Positions 1 to 5,798 of a stretch of DNA of 11,252 bases are shown here, in pieces (within the stretch, counting starts at the first letter, position 1; every line of letters begins with the position of its first letter). Source of the stretch: CAVRZY01 sp963725415 (GTDB lineage Bacteria > Acidobacteriota > Terriglobia > Bryobacterales > Bryobacteraceae); contig CAVRZY010000066.1 in NCBI GenBank assembly GCA_963725415.1, positions 1 to 11,252 on the forward strand, in the 5' to 3' direction. A program made the position numbers and the translations under genes. Below the pieces are notes generated by a model. It saw only the letters and a list, made by a program, of their open reading frames with translations. It made no database searches and was not told the origin of the DNA.

Positions 1-188
1 CCGATGTCCTCGGAGGCAAAGGTGATCGGATCGGTGGTAGCGACCAGCAGCTCGGGCCCGCCGGTGTCGATGACCGCGGCGTCCTCGCCCAAGGCGCCTC
101 CCAGGATGACCGACGAGTCGGCCACCGGGATCGACGCGAGCAGCGTGCGCAGCATGTCAGGGGGCAACTTCCCGGCGGGCAGCTTCAC
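1..188 (-). CDS. AIR synthase-related / HypE-like protein, N-terminal part
   Basis: Only the first 62 codons are in the window; the gene continues beyond position 1. The reading frame starts VKLPAGKLPPDMLRTLL and contains GGALGEDAAVID followed by LLVATTDPITFASEDIG. This resembles the N-terminus of the PurM/HypE-like AIR synthase family, where the GEDAAVI segment and the following TDPI segment belong to the dimerising, ATP-binding half. The start is GTG at 188-186, chosen because a strong GAGGTGA Shine-Dalgarno sequence lies 7 bases upstream (196-202). The GTG at 199 is out of frame and soon meets a stop. The gene begins 44 bases after the end of the DUF488 gene on the same strand and is probably co-transcribed with it. 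Family membership is likely. Whether it acts in hydrogenase maturation or is one of the many uncharacterised AIR-synthase relatives cannot be decided from this part. Confidence 0.8.
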   Translation of the reverse strand, partial: MKLPAGKLPPDMLRTLLASIPVADSSVILGGALGEDAAVIDTGGPELLVATTDPITFASEDI

Positions 189-195
189 GGGCGAC

Positions 196-202
196 TCACC
201 TC
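196..202 (-). promoter_or_regulatory. Shine-Dalgarno site of the AIR synthase-like gene
   Basis: GAGGTGA on the minus strand, 7 bases before the GTG at 188. It is one of the best ribosome-binding sites in the window and fixes the start of the partial gene. Confidence 0.7.
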
Positions 203-232
203 GGGGCGTGGCATCTCGATACTCGCTCCAGC

Positions 233-719
233 CTAATCACACTTGATGCGATTGGTCTTTCGGACGTGGGGGTCGGCGCGCTTCTCGGTGAAGATGTGGG
301 TGACGCTCCAGCCCTTGGCCGCTAGCGCGTCCGAGACGTGCCTGCGGTGGCATTGAAACCACTTGACCTCGGCGCACATGAAGGCCGTGCGCCGGTGGCG
401 GGCGAAGTCCTCCAGATCCCGGATTCCGGCAGCGAACTCGGGGCTCTCCATGTAGGCCAGGTAACCGCCCTTTCGGAAACCCCCCAACTGCTCCAGCCAG
501 ACGTAGTGGAGGCCGTGGTTGGCCAGTTCCTGCTCGAGCGAAGGGCCTGTTGAACTGGGGATTGTGCCGGCTGGCCGGAAAATGACGGATGTCCACCAGG
601 TTCTCGATGTCAAAACGCTTCAGCACCCAGATCAGCTCCTCCAGCTTGCGGGTGGAATGGCCGATGGAGAAGATGGGGGGTGGGGCGGGGCCTTCCTCCG
701 GGAACAGAGAGGGTTGCAT
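233..719 (-). pseudogene. DUF488 family protein, broken by a +1 frameshift
   Basis: Two overlapping minus-strand frames together make one DUF488 protein of about 160 residues. The first frame gives IFSIGHSTRKLEELI, then LVDIRHFPASRHNPQFNR, the family's N-terminal signature. The second resumes with SLEQELANHGLHYVWLEQLGG and continues through YMESPEFAAGI, MCAEVKWFQCHRRHV and ALAAKGW to a TAG stop at 233-235. CAE and CHRR are hallmark C-terminal motifs. The halves join exactly if one base is skipped near 541-547, in the run read AGGCCCTTCGC on the minus strand, and no residues of the family pattern are lost. This could be a sequencing error, a recent mutation or, less likely, programmed slippage on CCC-T. 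The start is uncertain: ATG at 719 matches the family's usual N-terminus, but the frame is open to a GTG at 791. A GATAAT hexamer (756-751) could be a -10 element for the 719 start. DUF488 proteins have no well-defined biochemical role. Confidence 0.85.
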
Positions 720-829
720 CCACCAGCCATGATACTGCGTGAGGTAAACTATTATCTGTTGGAGGTGGGTCTTCTCGAGTCGTTGGCTCACGGAGATTGT
801 TCCAGGAAGCGTTGCATCGGCAGCTCACC
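720..829. other. Divergent intergenic region between DUF488 and comF
   Basis: The two genes are transcribed away from each other, so this stretch must hold both promoters. On the minus strand GATAAT (756-751) is a plausible -10 for the DUF488 gene, but no convincing -35 is seen. On the plus strand TATTAT (750-755) overlaps it, again without a clear -35. No hairpin or repeat is visible. Confidence 0.35.
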
Positions 830-843
830 ATGCTTCTGCGGCG

Positions 844-1599
844 TTGTTCTCGGTCCTGTTCGCGGATGAGTGCCGGGTGTGCGAGCGGCCGCTGGAGCAG
901 GTGAGCCGCATCCCGGTTTGCGCCAGTTGTCTGAAGGAACCCAAGCCCCTGGTGGCAGAGTACTTCTGCGTATCCTGCCGCACGCCGTTTCAAAATCGCT
1001 TTCCGTTGGATGAGGAAGGCCGATGCGGGCTGTGCCGCAACGGGCTGCGGGGTTTCGACGCGGCCTATTCTTTCGGGGCTTACGAAGGGACACTGCGGGA
1101 GCTGATCCATCTGTTCAAGTACGGGCGGATCCGAACGCTGGCGAAACCCCTGGGCGAGCACCTGGCCTCGGCGATTCCAGGCGACCAGAGATTCGATTTG
1201 ATCGTACCGGTGCCGCTGCATTGGAGGCGGCGCTTCCAGCGCGGCTTCAACCAGGCGGCGCTGCTGGCGGCTTCGATTGCGCGGCGGTATGCCATGCCGG
1301 TGGTTACGGTGGTGCGGCGGCGCCGGGCCACCGCCAACCAGGCCGGGCTGAGCAACCCCAGGCGGCGCGCCAATGTGGCCGGAGCGTTCGTGGTCCCGCG
1401 GCGGAGCAAAGTGGAGGGGCGCCGCATTCTGCTGGTGGACGACGTTTTGACGACCGGAGCGACGGCCAGCGCCTGCGCCGCGGCTTTGAAGAGGGCGGGG
1501 GCGAGGTACGTGGCGGTCCTCACGCTGGCGCGCGCGGACCGCCGCCTGGCGATCACGCCGTTTCAAGCTGCCGGGCCGGCGCCGGCGGAGGTGTTCTGA
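844..1599 (+). CDS. comF: ComF family phosphoribosyltransferase-like protein
   Basis: A full-length ComF homologue (251 residues from the TTG at 844). The N-terminal part carries four Cys pairs: CRVC (10-13), CASC (26-29), CVSC (42-45) and CGLC (61-64), as in the zinc-finger module of ComF. The C-terminal part has the phosphoribosyltransferase PRPP loop LLVDDVLTTGATA (about 196-208), preceded by VPVPLHWRRRFQRGFNQ, also typical. ComF proteins are linked to DNA uptake in naturally competent bacteria; their exact reaction is unsettled. The start is doubtful. The TTG at 844 lacks a Shine-Dalgarno sequence, while ATG at 830 gives a better-looking MLLRR beginning but lies one base out of frame. A one-base deletion between 830 and 844 would explain this. 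The stop overlaps the ATG of the HNH gene (TGATG), so the two genes form a coupled operon. Confidence 0.92.
   Translation: MFSVLFADECRVCERPLEQVSRIPVCASCLKEPKPLVAEYFCVSCRTPFQNRFPLDEEGRCGLCRNGLRGFDAAYSFGAYEGTLRELIHLFKYGRIRTLAKPLGEHLASAIPGDQRFDLIVPVPLHWRRRFQRGFNQAALLAASIARRYAMPVVTVVRRRRATANQAGLSNPRRRANVAGAFVVPRRSKVEGRRILLVDDVLTTGATASACAAALKRAGARYVAVLTLARADRRLAITPFQAAGPAPAEVF
1587..1591 (+). promoter_or_regulatory. Shine-Dalgarno site of the HNH gene inside comF
   Basis: GGAGG within the last codons of comF, 7 bases before the ATG at 1599. Together with the TGATG stop/start overlap it supports translational coupling and fixes the HNH start. Confidence 0.7.
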
Positions 1600-2126
1600 T
1601 GCCGGGCCAAAACGGGTTGCAGAAGCCGGTACTGGTGCTGAACGCCAGCTACGAGCCCATCAATATCTGCGCGGCCCGCCGGGCGCTGGTCCTGGTTCTG
1701 AAAGGCGTGGCTGCGCCCGAGGAGTTTTCGTCCCTGCTGCTCCACTCTGCGCGGAGCGTGGTGAAGCTGCCCTCGGTCATTCGGCTGCTGGAATACCGGC
1801 GCATACCGCATCAGACGCGCGCGCTGTCGCGCAAGAACATCCTGATGCGGGACCGTTACACCTGCCAGTATTGCGCGCGGATGCTGCCCTCGGGGGAACT
1901 CACCCTGGACCACGTGATCCCGCGCTCGCGCTCCGGAGAAACCGCTTGGGAGAACCTGGTGGCCTGCTGCCATCCCTGCAACAATCAAAAGGGCAACCGG
2001 ATTCCGGAAGAAGCGGGGATGAAGCTGGTGCGGCAGCCACGTCCCTTCAGCCTGCACACCAGCCGTCACCTGATGCGGCTGCTGGCCAAGAGCGACGACC
2101 AGTGGCAGAAGTACTTATTCTATTGA
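1599..2126 (+). CDS. HNH endonuclease family protein
   Basis: A 175-residue protein with a complete HNH core in its second half. CQYC (89-92) and CHPC (124-127) form the zinc-binding pairs, LDHVIPRSRSG (103-113) carries the Asp-His of the beta-beta-alpha-metal fold, and WENLVACC and NNQKGN (128-133) give the conserved Asn and His/Asn positions. The first 80 residues begin PVLVLNASYEPINICAARRA, the N-terminal pattern of the widespread stand-alone bacterial HNH_5-type proteins. These are predicted metal-dependent nucleases without a firmly assigned physiological role. Coupling to comF (a 1-base stop/start overlap) suggests a shared role in DNA handling, but this is inference. The ATG at 1599 is preferred; the frame is open far upstream only because it runs antiparallel and out of phase through comF. 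The TGA stop lies in the first unit of the octamer array downstream. Confidence 0.93.
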   Translation: MPGQNGLQKPVLVLNASYEPINICAARRALVLVLKGVAAPEEFSSLLLHSARSVVKLPSVIRLLEYRRIPHQTRALSRKNILMRDRYTCQYCARMLPSGELTLDHVIPRSRSGETAWENLVACCHPCNNQKGNRIPEEAGMKLVRQPRPFSLHTSRHLMRLLAKSDDQWQKYLFY

Positions 2127-2214
2127 GCCATTGCGCGATTGAGTCATCGAATCATTGAAAAGCCCCGAGTGGAGGCATCAGGTGCTCAATGATGCAATGA
2201 ATCAATGACTCAAT
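2122..2214. repeat. Inverted pair of ATTGAGTC-like octamer arrays between convergent genes
   Basis: The left arm (2122-2161) is five consecutive octamers on the plus strand: ATTGAGCC, ATTGCGCG, ATTGAGTC, ATCGAATC, ATTGAAAA. The right arm (2183-2214) is four octamers on the minus strand: ATTGAGTC, ATTGATTC, ATTGCATC, ATTGAGCA. A 21-base unrelated centre (2162-2182) separates them. The arms can fold into a long imperfect hairpin: 2137-2147 pairs perfectly with 2205-2215 over 11 bp, and most of the next octamer also pairs. The stop codons of both convergent genes lie within outer units: the HNH gene ends TAT-TGA-GCC and infC ends GAT-TGA-GTC. The element is AT-rich in a GC-rich setting. A bidirectional transcription terminator or a small dispersed intergenic repeat are the likeliest explanations. 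There is no U-tract of classic form. Confidence 0.8.
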
Positions 2215-2797
2215 CCTTGGGAGGAGCCGGGGCCGCCGGGGCCTTGGGCTTGTCCTTGGCTTTGACGGGGCTGATGAGGATGTGGGCGTTGCGTCCTTCC
2301 AGCCGCGGCTGGCTTTCGGCCGCGCCGTAGGTCGCCAGGTCCTGCGCAAAGCGGAGGAGCAGCTTCTGACCCAGGTCCACGTGGGCGATTTCGCGGCCCC
2401 GGAACTGCACCACCGCCTTCACCCGGTTGCCCTCTTGCAGGAAGCGGATGGCGTGATTCTTCTTGAAGGCGTAGTCGTGATCGTCGGTGTTAGGCCGGAA
2501 CTTGAGTTCTTTGACATGGATGACGTGCTGCTTTTTCTTGGCTTCCTGCTGCTTCTTTTTCGTCTCGTACTGCCACTGGCCGTAATCCATCGCCTTGGCG
2601 ACAGGGGGCTCGGCGGTGGGGGCCACCAGGATCAGATCCAGGCCCATATCTTGGGCCTTACGAATAGCGGCCGATGTGGACATGATCTCGACCACGCCGT
2701 TCGGAAAGACCGCCCGCACCTCACGGACGCGGATGGCTTCGTTGACGTTTTCGCGGATTCTCGGTCTGCGGGGTGGAAAGTGTCTAGCTGGGTACAT
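2210..2797 (-). CDS. infC: Translation initiation factor IF-3
   Basis: A 195-residue IF-3 with both domains. The N-domain runs from about residue 15: ENVNEAIRVREVR, then a divergent middle, and VAPTAEPPVAKAMDYGQWQYE, matching the family's VAPNAxPPVCKIMDYGKYKYE signature with Ala in place of the usual Cys. A Lys-rich linker (KKKQQEAKKKQ) leads to the C-domain with KELKFRPNTDDHDY, RFLQEGNRVKAVVQFRGREIAH and PRLEGRNAHILISP, followed by a Pro/Ala/Lys tail. IF-3 binds the 30S subunit, keeps it apart from 50S and checks start-codon choice. ATG at 2797 is the only normal start after an in-frame stop at 2812-2810. It lacks a clear Shine-Dalgarno sequence, in keeping with the often atypical, autoregulated initiation of infC. 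The usual rpmI-rplT partners do not follow; the next gene is convergent. Confidence 0.95.
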   Translation of the reverse strand: MYPARHFPPRRPRIRENVNEAIRVREVRAVFPNGVVEIMSTSAAIRKAQDMGLDLILVAPTAEPPVAKAMDYGQWQYETKKKQQEAKKKQHVIHVKELKFRPNTDDHDYAFKKNHAIRFLQEGNRVKAVVQFRGREIAHVDLGQKLLLRFAQDLATYGAAESQPRLEGRNAHILISPVKAKDKPKAPAAPAPPKD

Positions 2798-2902
2798 GCA
2801 AGTATTCGTTTAGTGAGCGCTTGGCCTTAGGAAGGGCCGCTCTGTCCTCCAATTGTGTGGGGAACTTTTCAAGGGATACGCCAGACCGCAACGTCCGGCG
2901 CA

Positions 2903-2916
2903 CATGATCGATCATG
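2903..2916. promoter_or_regulatory. 14-bp perfect palindrome, possible operator
   Basis: CATGATCGATCATG reads the same on both strands. It lies about 105 bases upstream of the infC start and downstream of the candidate promoter near 3093. Its symmetry suits a dimeric DNA-binding protein, but no regulator is encoded nearby, so the role is unproved. Confidence 0.35.
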
Positions 2917-3092
2917 GAAGCAGACAAGATTCCCGTATCAGCCCCTATTGTAGTCCGATTCCATGCCGGGACGAAGAGCCGAAGCGCGCAACCGCGCCTG
3001 GACACACAGCCCTATCGCCGAGCCTGGACGAAGCGGCCACACTAGATGCCGCTGGCCGGGTGTTGTGGCGACCGGTGAGAAGCATTGCGCTG

Positions 3093-3120
3093 ATTCTAGC
3101 AGATTTCTGAGCCACGCAAC
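3093..3120 (-). promoter_or_regulatory. Candidate promoter upstream of infC
   Basis: On the minus strand the -10-like TAGAAT (3098-3093) is preceded by TGC, giving an extended -10 form. TTGCGT (3119-3114) is a weak -35 at a short spacing of 15 bases. It would give an infC leader of roughly 290 bases. The call rests on hexamer likeness only. Confidence 0.3.
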
Positions 3121-3196
3121 ACGGGGGCTTCTCGAATGTCAAACAGGCCCGTTTTGCCCCGAGCGGGATACTCCAAAGGACCAATCGGACCATGCA

Positions 3197-4861
3197 CTAG
3201 AATCCTTCCGCGGTGGCTTCGGCCCGGGGGTCTGGCGCGCCTTGCAGATAGCCGCCTGCGAAGAGGATGGCCGCCACTTCGCCCTGCCCGGCCACGCGGC
3301 GGATCCTGTGCCCGCGCGCCTCCAGCAGCGCCATGGTGTCCGGCGAGAAACCCGGCTCCATGGAGATAGCGTCCGGCATCCACTGGTGGTGAAATCGCGG
3401 GCGGTTGACCGCGTCCTGCACGTTGAGGCCGAAATCGAGCACGTTGACGATCACCTCCAGGACCGTGTTGATGATGGTGGGGCCGCCCGGCGAGCCCAGC
3501 GCCAGATAGGGCTTGCCGTCGCGCAGCACGATGGTGGGGGTCATCGACGACAGCGGACGCTTTCGGGGCTGGATGGCGTTGGCTTCGCCCTGCACCAGCC
3601 CGTAACTGTTGGGTTCCCCCGGCTGGGGCGCGAAGTCGTCCATCTCGTTGTTCAGCAGGAAGCCCAGCCCAGTGGCGGTCACTTTTGCGCCGTATCCGGC
3701 GTTGATGGTGTAGGTGAGGGCTACCACATTGCCTTCCGGGTCGGCGATCGTGAAGTGGGTGGTTTGGGCAGATTCGCGACCGGTGAACGCGCCGCCGCGG
3801 AGTTCCTGGCTGGGGGTGGCGCGGTCCGGCAAAATCGAACTGCGCAGTTTGGCGAGGTAGGAGGGGGCGAGCAGCGAAGAGAGAGGCACCTTCACGAAGT
3901 CCGGGTCCCCGAAGTGCCGCGCCCGGTCGGCGAAGAAGCGCCGTTGCGCTTCCGCCATGTAATGGATAGCCAGCGCCGAGCCCCATCCGGCCTTTTCGAA
4001 GCCCGTGCCCTCCAGCACGCCCAGCATCTGGAGAACGCCGGCGCCTCCCGAACTGGGGAGCGCGGCGGTGACGATCGTGCAGCCCCTGTAACTTCCGCTC
4101 AGCGGCTGCCGTTCCACAGCGGTGTAGTTCTTCAGGTCCTCGAGAGTGACGTAACCGCCGTGCACTTTCATGTCGGCGGCCAGCAGGTGCGCCGTCTCGC
4201 CCTCGTAGAAGTCGCGCGCACCCGAGTCCTGAATGCGGGCCAGCACGCGCGCCAGCTCCGGCTGAACCAGGGTCTCGCCCGGTTCGTGGTATTTACCGTG
4301 GCGCAGGAAGATGCGGTTCGACTCAGGGAAGCGGCTCAGGCTCTTGGCCGCGTTCTTCAGCGACCCCGCCAGTCCCCAGGAGACCGGAAAACCTTTCCGG
4401 GCGAGTTCCACCGCCGGGGCGACCAACTCGGCCCACGGCTTGCGCCCGTACCTGCGGTGCGCGTACTCCAGGCCCCTCACGGTGCCCGGTACGCCCGCGG
4501 CGCGGTAGCCCACCAGGCTGTCCTGGGTGGCCTTGCCCGAGGCGTCCAGGTACATGTTGCGGGAGGCCGCCGCGGGTGCCTGTTCGCGGAAGTCGATGAA
4601 GGTTGTCCGACCGTCGGCGAACCGCGCCAGCATGAACCCGCCGCCGCCGATGTTGCCGGCGGACGGATGAGTAACCGCCAGAGCGAAACCCACCGCGACC
4701 GCCGCATCCACAGCGTTGCCGCCGGCAAGCAGGACTTCCACGCCCACGCGGGTGGCGTGGCGCTCGCGAGTCACTACCATGGCGCGCCTGGCGCGCACCG
4801 GCTGCGCTGCCCAGACCGGAAGCGCGGCGAATATCAGCACCGAACAAACCATGCGACGCAT
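3197..4861 (-). CDS. ggt: Gamma-glutamyltransferase (gamma-glutamyltranspeptidase)
   Basis: A 554-residue exported N-terminal nucleophile hydrolase that cleaves or transfers the gamma-glutamyl group of glutathione and related compounds; family members mature by self-cleavage into large and small subunits. The start MRRMVCSVLIFAALPVWA is a typical signal peptide. GGNAVDAAVAVGFALAVTHP and GNIGGGGFML mark the large subunit, FIDFREQAP holds the glutamate-binding Arg region, and GVPGTVRGLEYAH follows. The cleavage site is at about Thr367 in QTTHFTIADPEGN, the expected nucleophile. LLNNEMDDF, PLSSMTPTIVL and ALGSPGGPTIINT are the small-subunit signatures. All key residues are present. The ATG at 4861 is chosen over one 15 codons upstream because GGAGG (4870-4874) lies 8 bases before it and the signal peptide then starts at once. 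It stands alone, probably with its own promoter near 4929. Confidence 0.96.
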   Translation of the reverse strand: MRRMVCSVLIFAALPVWAAQPVRARRAMVVTRERHATRVGVEVLLAGGNAVDAAVAVGFALAVTHPSAGNIGGGGFMLARFADGRTTFIDFREQAPAAASRNMYLDASGKATQDSLVGYRAAGVPGTVRGLEYAHRRYGRKPWAELVAPAVELARKGFPVSWGLAGSLKNAAKSLSRFPESNRIFLRHGKYHEPGETLVQPELARVLARIQDSGARDFYEGETAHLLAADMKVHGGYVTLEDLKNYTAVERQPLSGSYRGCTIVTAALPSSGGAGVLQMLGVLEGTGFEKAGWGSALAIHYMAEAQRRFFADRARHFGDPDFVKVPLSSLLAPSYLAKLRSSILPDRATPSQELRGGAFTGRESAQTTHFTIADPEGNVVALTYTINAGYGAKVTATGLGFLLNNEMDDFAPQPGEPNSYGLVQGEANAIQPRKRPLSSMTPTIVLRDGKPYLALGSPGGPTIINTVLEVIVNVLDFGLNVQDAVNRPRFHHQWMPDAISMEPGFSPDTMALLEARGHRIRRVAGQGEVAAILFAGGYLQGAPDPRAEATAEGF

Positions 4862-4869
4862 CAGGGAAA

Positions 4870-4874
4870 CCTCC
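4870..4874 (-). promoter_or_regulatory. Shine-Dalgarno site of ggt
   Basis: GGAGG on the minus strand, 8 bases before the ATG at 4861. It decides between this start and the in-frame ATG at 4906. Confidence 0.7.
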
Positions 4875-4928
4875 ATCAGCCTGGCAAGCGTGGGCGGCAT
4901 GTGCATGTTCGCACGCCAGGTACGATCT

Positions 4929-4957
4929 ACTATAACCCAATGATCGGAGCGAAGAAC
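4929..4957 (-). promoter_or_regulatory. Candidate ggt promoter
   Basis: TATAGT (4934-4929) is a good -10 match. TTCTTC (4956-4951), 16 bases upstream, is a weak -35. The predicted transcript start would lie about 60 bases before the ggt start, in a region without genes on this strand. Confidence 0.4.
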
Positions 4958-5033
4958 TGGTGCGCTTGCCGTTCGCCCAGCCCTACTCGGACCTGCGGGC
5001 GCTCCAGTTCCGCCTCGACAGGGAGGCTACCCG

Positions 5034-5204
5034 GAAGGTCTGGCTGAAACTGCACAACATCCGGCTCGTAAGGAACGCGGCGTTCTGGCCAACGGCGTAA
5101 CGCCGCAGACCATGCGCATGGTGACGCATCTCGAGGTGGACGCCGTCATGATCGAGCGGGCACTCCAGGCCAGTGCGGACGCGGTCTGCCGGAAAGGCGG
5201 ATAA
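5034..5204 (+). pseudogene. C-terminal remnant of an L-threonine aldolase-like gene
   Basis: An open frame ends at TAA 5202-5204. From 5073 it reads ERGVLANGVTPQTMRMVTHL, then EVDAVMIERALQASADAV. This matches the C-terminal end of low-specificity L-threonine aldolases, PLP enzymes that cleave threonine to glycine and acetaldehyde. The family there reads, in general form, GVLxN...G....RxVTHLDV followed by a helix. The stretch from 5034 to 5072 (EGLAETAQHPARK) is a poorer match. No PLP-binding Lys region or N-terminal domain is present upstream, where the adjoining frames show no related sequence. It is therefore a truncated relic. A different short protein is possible but the match is specific. 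Confidence 0.6.
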
Positions 5205-5338
5205 GATGGCCGGCGCGGAGATGGGGCAGCCCTCGCTTGAAACCGAACCGTGGTAGTCCACTTTTGCACCGCCGTTCATACTAGAATTGACTGCCATGGC
5301 CAAGGGTGCCCCACCGCGCGTGGAATCAGGCTGGAACG
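5205..5338. other. Short intergenic stretch downstream of the aldolase remnant
   Basis: No gene is supported. A plus-strand ATG at 5296 opens a short frame (MAKGAPPRV...) that soon runs antisense into the HD gene, so it is probably fortuitous or a truncated start. No clear terminator for the HD gene is visible. Confidence 0.3.
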
Positions 5339-5779
5339 CTACAGGGAGCTCAGCCGCTCCCAGGCGGCGCTGTAACGTACCAGCCGCTCACGGCTTCTCT
5401 CGGTGATCTCGGGTAGCCGGGCGGCATCCAGGTTGTCGGCAAGATCGGCCAGCTTGACACGGCGGGCGAGCGAGTTCCTCGCTGCACGCTCAATGAAGTC
5501 CGCATACTCCTCGCCTTCGCGCCGGGTCAGCGCTTCAAGCGCCTGAAGTACTTCTTCGCCATAGCCGGCATGCCGCAGATCGCCGAGCGTGATTGCTGTG
5601 TCCTCCAGGACATCATGCAGCACGGCGGCGATCCTTCCCGCTTCGTCCCCCAGCCGCCGCATCACCCTGAGCGGATGCAGGATGTACGGCTCGCCCGCCT
5701 TATCCACCTGTCCCCGGTGCGCGCCGGCCGCCAGGATGATAGCGTCTTCGAGAGCCGGTTTTCCGTTCATTGGGACCAT
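5339..5779 (-). CDS. Small HD-domain protein, MESH1/SpoT-like (p)ppGpp hydrolase candidate
   Basis: A 146-residue protein consisting almost only of an HD hydrolase domain. It has the pattern of the RelA/SpoT hydrolase domain: AHRGQVDKAGEPYILHPLRV (20-39; His35 as metal ligand), AAVLHDVLEDT (51-61; His55-Asp56 plus the Glu59-Asp60 pair typical of ppGpp hydrolases) and VKLADLADNLD (108-118; Asp112 as the last metal ligand). There is no synthetase, TGS or ACT domain, so it fits the stand-alone small alarmone hydrolase class, which removes the 3'-pyrophosphate of (p)ppGpp using manganese. The start at 5779 has AGGTGA 4 bases upstream; a second ATG lies 3 codons later. It begins 19 bases after the cupin gene ends and is probably in one operon with it. 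Other nucleotide substrates remain possible. Confidence 0.85.
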   Translation of the reverse strand: MVPMNGKPALEDAIILAAGAHRGQVDKAGEPYILHPLRVMRRLGDEAGRIAAVLHDVLEDTAITLGDLRHAGYGEEVLQALEALTRREGEEYADFIERAARNSLARRVKLADLADNLDAARLPEITERSRERLVRYSAAWERLSSL

Positions 5780-5783
5780 TATG

Positions 5784-5789
5784 TCACCT
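5784..5789 (-). promoter_or_regulatory. Shine-Dalgarno site of the HD gene
   Basis: AGGTGA on the minus strand, 4 bases before the ATG at 5779. It favours this start over the ATG at 5770 and over the open frame extending to 5872. Confidence 0.55.
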
Positions 5790-5798
5790 GCCCCTGAG

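Larger units (their letters stand above)
2798..3196. other. Intergenic stretch holding the infC leader
   Basis: About 400 bases without a convincing gene. Short open frames here show no recognisable motif. It contains, reading on the minus strand towards infC, an extended -10-like TGCTAGAAT near 3093, a second TACAAT hexamer, a 14-bp perfect palindrome (2903-2916), GGAGG about 60 bases before infC, and a small hairpin GGCC...GGCC at 2822-2837. A long untranslated infC leader is plausible. The end of the gamma-glutamyltransferase gene is at 3197 with no clear intrinsic terminator. Confidence 0.5.

Noticed and set aside
4..246. 80-codon plus-strand frame at the left edge
   Set aside because: It is antisense to the AIR synthase-like N-terminus, which has recognisable motifs and a strong ribosome-binding site.
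610..1566. 318-codon minus-strand frame opposite comF
   Set aside because: It is an Arg/Pro/His-rich shadow of the ComF gene and shows no domain pattern.
1023..1598. N-terminal extension of the HNH frame
   Set aside because: The upstream part runs out of phase through comF and is Gly/Arg/Ala-rich. The coupled ATG at 1599 has its own GGAGG and starts the family's N-terminus.
2784..3005. 73-codon minus-strand frame overlapping the infC start
   Set aside because: It could be a leader peptide, but it has no recognised motif and no ribosome-binding site, and its end overlaps infC by only a few codons. The evidence is too thin to call it a gene.
2840..3196. Possible tRNA or small RNA in the intergenic stretch
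   Set aside because: No cloverleaf could be built: there is no GGTTCGAATCC-type T-arm paired with an acceptor stem.
2963..5047. 694-codon plus-strand open frame covering the ggt region
   Set aside because: It is antisense to the gamma-glutamyltransferase gene, which has every catalytic motif. The long opening is a by-product of high GC; its translation is rich in Arg, Gly and His without any motif.
4950..5100. Plus-strand frame PYSDLRALQFRLDREATRKVW upstream of the aldolase remnant
   Set aside because: It looks protein-like but matches nothing I recognise, has no start and ends in a stop at 5100; it was not called.
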